A DNA stretch of 64,000 nucleotides, taken from assembly GCA_040285745.1 (NCBI GenBank), contig JAUFOR010000004.1, forward strand, positions 62,001 through 126,000, given 5' to 3'. The stretch is from Barthelona sp. PCE (Eukaryota > Metamonada: BaSk clade). Both the position numbers and the translations under genes were made by a program. Shown here piece by piece: positions 57,523 through 64,000 of the stretch. Numbering within the stretch: position 1 is the stretch's first letter; every line of letters starts with the position of its first letter. The notes below the pieces were generated by a model that had not been told where the DNA came from, searched no databases, and worked only from the letters and a program-made list of their open reading frames with translations.

Positions 57523-58719
57523 ATGTCTTTCCTTGGTTTTGGAAGCTTGGGAGGGAGTTCCAGCTTTATTGAACCCTTCAATATGACATCATCTGATGCT
57601 TTTGAGTTGACTACACCTGAAGAAATGGCTACTTCGCCAGAAGAGGTACTCTCACCTCCGTCACCAACCTCTGGAGAGTCCCTTATGTTTAATTTTGATG
57701 CCCCAATCAAAAGCGAATACGAGACTTCTCCAGAACATCGTTCTCTTGCTGTTCCTATGCCTCATCCAATGAATGTTCAGTACTCTATGATGCCCAATGT
57801 TGTCGTTGGGGCCAATGGTATTCCGCAACAACTGCAATTACCTCCCCAACACTTGCAAATGAACAACATACAAATGAGGAAGCGTGATGCAACAACTTTT
57901 GACAATAGCATGGCAGGAAAGGCAAGCAGTAACGCACATTTATCCGAGCTGCAGTTTGAAATTCAAGAGATTGAGAGAAAAATTTCCTCCAAGCGTTATA
58001 GTGGAGAACGGCTTTCTGATTTGAAGAAGCAGCGCCGGCGTTTGAAGAACCGAGAAAGCGCACACGCATCACGTGCCAGAAAGAAAAAAAAGCTTCAAGC
58101 ACTTGAATGCGAAGTTGATGAATTGCGTGACAGGAACTCAAAACTGGAAAACACAATTGCAATGCTTCAACAACAATTATTACAACAACAACAGCAGCAG
58201 CAGATGCAGCAGCCTGTGCAGCTGTCTGCCGATAATGATCGCTTCCTTCCTAAAGTAATGGGTGCTTTCTCGTCAGTCCCACAGAGTCTTACTTTCCCTT
58301 ACAACGGAATGGATACACGTCGTGGCGAATCCACACGTGTTTTTGGCGTTGTCTTCCTCTTCTTCTTCCTCTCTCTTGCAATCTCAAGCACACCTTTTTA
58401 CACATCACGTTCAGACAACAGCGTAGGAATGCACTCCATCTTCTCTCATTTTTCCAACGGGTTCGCATTCAAGCGGGACCTTGTTGACAACACTGCATTT
58501 GTCCGTCAGATTAGCACTATAGAGAGCAATTGGCAACTTCTGGGTATACCAGAGAAACGGGAGGAAGAAATGTTTATTCTAACACACACAGAGATGGATA
58601 CGCGCAACAACATACCCAGTATGGAGATCGATGATGACATTGATATTGACGATGATGATTACATCGATGTCAGTAAGCCAGATTTGAGAGAGAGAATCGT
58701 ACAGCCTGCTGCGCCGTAA
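57523..58719 (+). CDS. Membrane-anchored bZIP transcription factor (ATF6-like)
   Basis: The 398-residue protein starts at the first ATG, 57523 (MSFLGFGSLGG). The N-terminal 150 residues are Ser/Pro/Glu-rich, like an activation domain. The basic region (about 168-192) has the bZIP N-x7-R signature in NRESAHASR followed by KKKK, very close to ATF6. A leucine zipper follows (about 193-220) with a poly-Gln extension. One hydrophobic segment, VFGVVFLFFFLSLAISS (about 273-290), preceded by Arg residues, would anchor it in the ER membrane with about 105 C-terminal residues in the lumen ending in an acidic stretch. ATF6-type factors are released by site-1/site-2 proteases during ER stress. No clear RxxL site is seen just after the membrane segment, so proteolytic activation is inferred. 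Confidence 0.82.
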   Translation: MSFLGFGSLGGSSSFIEPFNMTSSDAFELTTPEEMATSPEEVLSPPSPTSGESLMFNFDAPIKSEYETSPEHRSLAVPMPHPMNVQYSMMPNVVVGANGIPQQLQLPPQHLQMNNIQMRKRDATTFDNSMAGKASSNAHLSELQFEIQEIERKISSKRYSGERLSDLKKQRRRLKNRESAHASRARKKKKLQALECEVDELRDRNSKLENTIAMLQQQLLQQQQQQQMQQPVQLSADNDRFLPKVMGAFSSVPQSLTFPYNGMDTRRGESTRVFGVVFLFFFLSLAISSTPFYTSRSDNSVGMHSIFSHFSNGFAFKRDLVDNTAFVRQISTIESNWQLLGIPEKREEEMFILTHTEMDTRNNIPSMEIDDDIDIDDDDYIDVSKPDLRERIVQPAAP

Positions 58720-59605
58720 TGGTGAACTGTTAATATTAATAAAACTTTTCATTTTTTTACCAGTAATAAAATCCCATTTGTTTTTGTTTTCTTTAAATGA
58801 GTTGTTGGCAGTTTGTGTGTAATATTAAATCCACAGTATTTATGAAATACCTGTAAATCTGTATTTAAGTAGAATATACTTTCCTCCTCTTATGATCGAT
58901 TCATTATTGCTATCGTGCTTCAAATAACATATATATTACAATAAATACACATAATATGATTATGTCTCTCACAGATAAGCTTTATCAGAACTTCTTACAT
59001 TTCTAATTTTGCAATATAAAAAGTTTTGAAGGTTATGTATTTAAATTTGCTTATAAAACACCATAAAATTCCACAATATACAAATGTAATGTCGAAATAA
59101 ACAAAGGAAAAAAAAAGTGTGAAAAGTAAAAATTTTATTAGAACATAGTGTATTTAGATATTAACTGAAACATTTATCACATTACGTTTGGTCTATTTCA
59201 ATTTCGTAGGAGGTTGTAAATTTACTTCGGAGTTAGACACTTGTACGGGAGTTGCGAGCTCCCTCGAGTGCTGTGCTTGCACTGAGAATTGTTCTAGAGC
59301 CCTTTTTTTAAAATAAAAGGGGAGAAAGAAATGATGTAAGTACTCACAGAGTACAAGAGGGAAGACCGCGTGTCTACTCCTCAGTAGATTTACTCCTACG
59401 AAATAGCGTGTTATTCACAAGCGTGCCTGGCCTGTAATTGATTTTGAACACAGAATGGAATAGAACATATGCTGTATTTCAATTTCTCACCATTTTAAGT
59501 TTCCCATTTATTTTATTGTATTATTTATTAATTAAAATACTACTATTTTCAGATGTATGGACTTCCAAACTCTGAAAAAGAAGGTAGCCCATGCGGTTTG
59601 ACAAC
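58720..59605. other. Convergent AT-rich spacer
   Basis: This 886-bp spacer lies between the stops of the bZIP and RHD3/Sey1-like genes, long for this window. An AATAAA near 58738 may serve the bZIP mRNA. Most of it is AT-rich and featureless except for the palindromic island at about 59190-59415. Confidence 0.5.
59190..59415. repeat. Imperfect fold-back island, candidate structured RNA or small element
   Basis: The outer arms are CGTAGGAG (from 59205) and CTCCTACG (to 59400). They continue inwards as TAAAT-x-TACT ... GGAGT ... AGACAC and outwards as CTATTT/AAATAG, with small insertions in the left arm. The centre has a CCCTTTT/AAAAGGG hairpin near 59299-59321. Between lie two hairpins with 7-base loops (59247-59263, arms GGGAG/CTCCC; 59263-59286, arms AGTGC/GCACT) and one of 5 bp (59340-59354, arms GTACT/AGTAC). 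The block is richer in G+C than its surroundings. It could be a non-coding RNA gene, a hairpin precursor or a decayed fold-back element. No known RNA family or target duplication is recognised. Confidence 0.45.
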
Positions 59606-61795
59606 TTAGTTTAATTTTTCAGTAGGGGTTTCCTTCTTCACTTCCTTATCTTCATTCTCATTCTGTTGCTGTTCTTTCAAGGGCTGCATTTCTTGTACCT
59701 TCTCCTTCAAATTACTGGGAGAAATTCCCAATTTTCTCCTACTGATAGCCTTAAAAATCAACTTACGGAAATTGGGGAGCTTTTGCAAATCAATATCGAA
59801 GTTCATTTGAAGGAATTTGAATAAAATATAAGCAAAAATGCTGAAGATGAGAACTTTTTTGTTCTGCCTGAATCTTAAAGTCTTCCACACGAAAATAACA
59901 ACAAGGAAAAAATAAGAAGTTCTATTTTGGTTTTGTCTTAGTTGAATATGTTCTATTTCGTTGTATTTTAAGTCACGCATTTTCTCAATCAAATCGCGCT
60001 TCACAACCTCAATGTCTCGTTCACTCAAGAGAACAAGCTCTTTGAAATCAGAATTAAACATGAGTGCTTTTGGAACACTCAAACGAGAGTTAGCGGAAAC
60101 TTCTTCCACAAGTTCATTAACGAGCATCTCAAACAGGTCCTCACACGCAGCGATGTTCCAGTGCTTATAACGAGTTGTCTTATATGAGTGCCATCTCGCT
60201 TCGAATTCATTATGTAGAGCCTTCACCTTCCGTTGGATACTCTTTTGCAAATACTTGTCAGCGAATGTCAGCGCACTCATGTTAAGCTTTGAGATAATTC
60301 CACGTACTGGTGACCTTATAGTGTCACTGATACGATCTTCAAGAATATCATCAATACAGTCGAGCTCCTCACCGATCTCCATATATTTCTTTGTTTGCAT
60401 TTCACTGACAACATCAGCTGTCTTGCTTAAAACGGTATCGAGCGGAATACCACTGTATGTATTTGTTAAAACCCTTTCCATTTCCAATAAAGTTTTCTTT
60501 TCGTACACAGTGCAAAAGTGTTTCGCAAGTCTTTCATTTGCATGCTTTAAGTCATTAACTCCCTTCATAGCAAGGACCTCACTCTGTTCAATGAAGCTCT
60601 GCTTAGCCTCGCAGCCAATATTTTCGGGAAGAGTCAACAAATCCCTGTAGAGTTCATTAATTTCTTCACAACACTTGTTTAAAGTCGCCAGGATCGTGGT
60701 TCTATTGCACGGGTACTCGAGTGCCATGCATGTTTCCATACATTCACTGATAAGACCATCAACAATACTATCACTGCATTTGAACAATTGTGCAGTTGCA
60801 TAAGAAAACAGCTTTTCAGCAAATAAAACACGGCGCTTACGGGCCTGTGAGCCATATTTACGAGTTAGATCATCAAATTTTCTGAGTAGATTCACCATTT
60901 TCATCATAAGATCACAAACGCTCTCATCATTAAAGGAAACATTCTCAAGAATCTCATTTTCAATGTCACCAACGAGTTTGTTGATCACTAGACTGCGCTC
61001 AGTGGGTAAATCCAAATCCTTATTCGCAAGTACGTCAGTCCACAACTGGTTGAGATATGAGAAGAGGGTGGCGACCGGTAGAGCATCAATGTCCCTGATC
61101 TTGGGGATCTCCTCCAGTAGATAGTTGCGCAGGCTGTCTACCTCTGTGTTGAATTCGTCCCTACAATGAATGTAATGAGAGAAAAAGACAATTTTTAGAC
61201 GGAAAAAGGAAGAAAAGGAAATATGACTGGTTCCGCTATTCTCTTGAACTGTATCCTGCCACAAATTCATGATTTCAGCTTCTAACTGCTTCTCCAAAGC
61301 AATTTTTTCAATCTCAACATCTGTATCACGAACACATATAACCAACGTTGTGGGACGCGAACCAATGATCTTAAAACCTGCGCTAAACACCTCCTTGAGT
61401 AAAGCAATACCTGAAGCTTTATATCTACCAATATCAGTGTTCCAAATGTTAACAATGAGAACATCACTTATTGCAAGACTCAAAAGAGAAAAGCGCCTAT
61501 CCCACACGTTGTCCACGCTGCCATCCACACCCTCACAGTCCATTACAAATAGATTTCTGTTGAGATTGGGATTGTCAGTGTTGCTAATAAATATACCGTG
61601 CGTTGTTTTACCGCGACCAACGTTAGCATCCATTACATCGAAATTACAATCAAAGAGAGCATTCAAAAGTGTACTTTTACCTGAACTTTGAGGACCTAAA
61701 ACTGATAATAGTGAATAGGAACCTTGCATCTCCGAAATATAATCATCACACTCATCGTTGACAAGCCCCTCCTCGTTTATAAGCTGTGTTTTCAT
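59606..61795 (-). CDS. RHD3/Sey1-family dynamin-like GTPase (ER membrane fusion)
   Basis: The 729-residue protein starts at the ATG at 61795. GTPase motifs are G1 GPQSSGKST (34-42), G2 Thr in GKTTHGI (64-65), G3 DCEG (86-89) in MDCEGVDG, the LAISDVLIVNIW segment typical of RHD3/Sey1, and a G4-like RD in VICVRDTD. A long helical middle (about 200-610) is followed by two closely spaced hydrophobic segments (about 627-665), a hairpin membrane anchor, and a charged Gln/Glu/Lys tail. Family members tether and fuse ER tubules homotypically. It is slightly shorter than plant RHD3 or yeast Sey1 (about 780-800). No intron is required. It is convergent with the ER-bound bZIP. Confidence 0.9.
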   Translation of the reverse strand: MKTQLINEEGLVNDECDDYISEMQGSYSLLSVLGPQSSGKSTLLNALFDCNFDVMDANVGRGKTTHGIFISNTDNPNLNRNLFVMDCEGVDGSVDNVWDRRFSLLSLAISDVLIVNIWNTDIGRYKASGIALLKEVFSAGFKIIGSRPTTLVICVRDTDVEIEKIALEKQLEAEIMNLWQDTVQENSGTSHISFSSFFRLKIVFFSHYIHCRDEFNTEVDSLRNYLLEEIPKIRDIDALPVATLFSYLNQLWTDVLANKDLDLPTERSLVINKLVGDIENEILENVSFNDESVCDLMMKMVNLLRKFDDLTRKYGSQARKRRVLFAEKLFSYATAQLFKCSDSIVDGLISECMETCMALEYPCNRTTILATLNKCCEEINELYRDLLTLPENIGCEAKQSFIEQSEVLAMKGVNDLKHANERLAKHFCTVYEKKTLLEMERVLTNTYSGIPLDTVLSKTADVVSEMQTKKYMEIGEELDCIDDILEDRISDTIRSPVRGIISKLNMSALTFADKYLQKSIQRKVKALHNEFEARWHSYKTTRYKHWNIAACEDLFEMLVNELVEEVSANSRLSVPKALMFNSDFKELVLLSERDIEVVKRDLIEKMRDLKYNEIEHIQLRQNQNRTSYFFLVVIFVWKTLRFRQNKKVLIFSIFAYILFKFLQMNFDIDLQKLPNFRKLIFKAISRRKLGISPSNLKEKVQEMQPLKEQQQNENEDKEVKKETPTEKLN

Positions 61796-61958
61796 TTTAA
61801 ACGTTATTGAGAAACGTTAAGGAAGGTTAAATAATGTAAAACAAATTTTTTGCACAATTCTATCCAGCCATTTGTGGGCAGCATCCATAATATACATGAT
61901 TTGTCATATCAATTATCTTGAAGATGTGTTGTTCATTTTTTTACTTTGTTAGGGCTTT

Positions 61959-62558
61959 ATGAGTTTTGAAGGGCTACCCCAGCTTGAGGTCAGTGATCCT
62001 CCTCCCAAATCTGCACGGCGTAGGAGACTATCAACTCCAATAACACCGGTATTATCACGTAAAGCAGTAATTTCTCGAAATTTGCGAAAAATTGAAGAAA
62101 AGCAGATGGATACTCTTATCCCAAGAACACCATCAGTGTGCATTGAATGTGAAAGTCTTAGGGAAGAGCTCAATATCCTTAAAAAAAGGCAGTTGAAGCA
62201 ATCCCTTCAATTAAAGGAAAAAGAGGAGGACAATCAGGATCTCCGACTAGATTTACACAATTTACAAGAACAATTTGGTGAATTAGAAAACAAACTGATA
62301 AACTTGTGTGATTATATTAAAAGGCAACAAGATCTCAATAACACACATAATTTAACGTCAGACAAGCACTTTTTCTTTCGTATTGAGGAGCTAACCAATA
62401 TGATAAATGATAAAGATGAGCATATCTCATCATTGCAACAGGATTTGGATCATCAAGAATCCAAAATTGCATTGTTGACCAATCAACTTAATTCCTTTCG
62501 TCAAATGCATGCAACAATTGGATTTCAGGACTTTTCAAAAAATGATGTTTATACATAA
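61959..62558 (+). CDS. Small coiled-coil protein of unknown function (199 residues)
   Basis: I do not recognise the family. The first 50 residues are basic and Pro/Ser-rich (PPPKSARRRRLSTPITPV). Residues about 65-120 and 135-185 are predicted coiled coils rich in Glu, Gln, Lys and Leu, with a C-x-x-C (CIEC) at the start of the first. There is no signal or membrane segment. The ATG lies 11 nt after a TTTTTACTTT element and 163 bp from the divergent RHD3/Sey1 start. A centrosomal, ciliary or cytoskeletal role is possible but unsupported. Confidence 0.6.
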   Translation: MSFEGLPQLEVSDPPPKSARRRRLSTPITPVLSRKAVISRNLRKIEEKQMDTLIPRTPSVCIECESLREELNILKKRQLKQSLQLKEKEEDNQDLRLDLHNLQEQFGELENKLINLCDYIKRQQDLNNTHNLTSDKHFFFRIEELTNMINDKDEHISSLQQDLDHQESKIALLTNQLNSFRQMHATIGFQDFSKNDVYT

Positions 62559-62611
62559 AATAGTTCTTAGCTTGTAAATAGAATCAATTCTTTTTTTTCT
62601 TCCTTTTCTTC

Positions 62612-64000
62612 ATGCCTCGACCCAAAATTTATGAAAATGGGCTGACAATTTCTGCATATCCAGAGGGCTTCATTAAATTTTACACTAAAGATGTGATGCA
62701 CCCCAATGACAAACTTATAATTTATAAAAGTGACTTTGAGAATGTATCTATTACACATCCGTCATCGTACGTAATGGCTACTGATGTGTCCCGATTCAAT
62801 GAGAGTATTCTACAGACCGTTGTTTTTGAATCAGGTTTTTACAGTAATTTTTTCAAGAATGATCTTTCTCAGATCTCTGTTGTCGTTTATTCGGCACTAA
62901 ATGATATCAGCAGTAAGATTACACTTGCTTTTAATTTAGAACTTGGTGAGGGATATAAGTTTAGAAGTCTGGTTCTTCTTTCACGGGATTTAGTCGTATA
63001 CCAATATTCAAACTTGGTGGAAGACGGCGTGGCATTTCAAAGGATATCAAGTGGTGAAGTTCATAAGGTTCCTGGATTAAAGATAGTTGAGTACTTTTGT
63101 ATGAAGTCACTTTTTTTTTATGATAGAAATCATGTAATACACGGTTATAATCACAGTAATAACTTGTTTGAAATGGGTGCTGAGCGGTGCATTGACGAGT
63201 TACCGTTCTCTTTCAGACGACATTCCATAGTTCCTGTGGTAAATTCTGATTGCGTCGCATTTGTTCAGAATAATATTGATGGTATTAAGTATCTGAGCTT
63301 CGTGCGGGGATCTGAGGTAATTAATGTGCTGGATGCATTTGACTTGGCTGAAATTAAGTTGAAAAGCGCATTCACGAGCATTGTTGTTGTACAGTTTTCA
63401 GTTGATACTCAGGTGTGTAAGTTGTGTTTCATCTCAAATACATGTGCAATTTTATGGTCTCTTGATGAGGAAGAATCAACGGTGAGTATAGATCTGCCAA
63501 TATGCAGCAATCTCTTGCATTGTGATGAAAAAGTTAATGTGATGCATGGTGTGCATGGTTACAAATTCACACAATTTTGGGGTATTTACAATAAGCAGTC
63601 GATTCACTTTAATTTCTATGACAAAAGCCATATACTTTTAAGTATTGATAGTTTAAATAAGATAAACCAGCGATGGGGGCCGTACATTGTCGAGTATAGG
63701 TTGTCAAACGGTATGTATGCAGTATTTTTTTTAAAAAATGCCTCTGTTCTTCTATTAAATATACATAATTACAGTGAAATTGATGTTATTGATGAGCATA
63801 TAGTCATAAAAGGTATAAGTAGTGTTAATGGTGAATGGGTGCAAATCATCTATACCGTTTATCGTGACGGAACGGTTCAACATAAATTAGCAGGAAGTGT
63901 ACCGGCATCTCAGTTCATATACAAAAGAGTCAACTTGGCACATAGAGTCTTATACAATTTAACATTCTGTGAAGAAATAACTAAACATCTTCCTCGATTC
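62612..64000 (+). CDS. Protein of unknown function, 3' end outside window (at least 463 residues)
   Basis: From the ATG at 62612 (MPRPKIYENGLTISAYPEG) the frame stays open to the last base, so the gene is truncated by the window edge. It lies 53 bp after the small coiled-coil gene, preceded by a pyrimidine-rich leader (tttttttcttccttttcttc). The sequence is beta-rich, with repeated short strands separated by Asp/Ser/Asn turns and no signal peptide. That could be a beta-propeller-like fold, but no WD or kelch motif is clear. I do not recognise the family. Confidence 0.7.
   Translation, partial: MPRPKIYENGLTISAYPEGFIKFYTKDVMHPNDKLIIYKSDFENVSITHPSSYVMATDVSRFNESILQTVVFESGFYSNFFKNDLSQISVVVYSALNDISSKITLAFNLELGEGYKFRSLVLLSRDLVVYQYSNLVEDGVAFQRISSGEVHKVPGLKIVEYFCMKSLFFYDRNHVIHGYNHSNNLFEMGAERCIDELPFSFRRHSIVPVVNSDCVAFVQNNIDGIKYLSFVRGSEVINVLDAFDLAEIKLKSAFTSIVVVQFSVDTQVCKLCFISNTCAILWSLDEEESTVSIDLPICSNLLHCDEKVNVMHGVHGYKFTQFWGIYNKQSIHFNFYDKSHILLSIDSLNKINQRWGPYIVEYRLSNGMYAVFFLKNASVLLLNIHNYSEIDVIDEHIVIKGISSVNGEWVQIIYTVYRDGTVQHKLAGSVPASQFIYKRVNLAHRVLYNLTFCEEITKHLPRF

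Noticed and set aside
59247-59286. HAC1/XBP1-type IRE1 splice hairpins near the bZIP gene
   Set aside because: Two hairpins have 7-base loops, but the loops do not match CNGCNGN, and they lie over 500 bp beyond the bZIP stop.
61150-61210. Possible intron in the RHD3/Sey1-like gene (minus-strand GT...TTGTAG)
   Set aside because: The tract of about 40 nt is not a multiple of three, and the unspliced frame aligns with the family through this point.

Overview
The window is nuclear DNA of a eukaryotic microbe, probably a free-living flagellated protist with very few introns. It encodes eukaryote-only proteins: an INO80-type actin-related protein, an NVL/Rix7-like double AAA ATPase, an RHD3/Sey1 dynamin-like GTPase, a phosphomevalonate kinase, a DNAAF11/LRRC6 protein, a PPIL6-like cyclophilin and a membrane-anchored bZIP factor. 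Every gene is one uninterrupted reading frame with the standard code, including one of more than 21 kb. DNAAF11 and PPIL6 point to motile cilia. The lineage cannot be fixed from sequence alone; an intron-poor excavate-type or similar protist is compatible.

Layout: (1) 1-21.2 kb is the 3' part of one giant gene for a beta-helix surface protein ending in a Cys-rich module and a multi-pass membrane domain. (2) 21.4-33.8 kb holds a 1471-residue unknown protein, a TCD1/TcdA-like tRNA-modifying enzyme, the NVL-like ATPase, a talin-head-like FERM/coiled-coil protein and an 806-residue helical-repeat protein. (3) 34.4-41.8 kb is a dense housekeeping and ciliary cluster: phosphomevalonate kinase, Arp8, an armadillo-like protein, an LCAT/PLA2G15-like lipase, a PPIL6-like protein and DNAAF11. 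(4) 41791-46288 is a complete hAT-type DNA transposon with 55-bp terminal inverted repeats, an 8-bp target duplication and an uninterrupted 1247-residue transposase. It sits in what was a spacer of under 70 bp. (5) 46.3-50.5 kb is a second, smaller beta-helix/multi-pass protein with the same architecture as the giant one. (6) 50.8-64 kb holds an ABCA half transporter, an 825-residue unknown protein, a FSDD-repeat (DUF4476-like) protein with a PQPGFA tail, an ATF6-like bZIP, an RHD3/Sey1 GTPase, a short coiled-coil protein and the start of an unknown gene that runs off the end.

Spacing is tight. Convergent genes nearly touch or overlap: 1 bp at 27401, 43 bp of overlap at 35431-35473, 22 bp at 38247-38268 and 26 bp at 56008-56033. 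Some divergent pairs share less than 100 bp. Three spacers carry unexplained palindromic islands: 25.95-26.13 kb, 34.01-34.08 kb and 59.19-59.42 kb.

The main leads are the giant beta-helix receptor with a ~345-residue superrepeat and its smaller relative, the intact hAT element, the membrane-tethered bZIP, and the palindromic islands as candidate non-coding RNAs or small elements. Family assignments come from recognised motifs, not from database searches.
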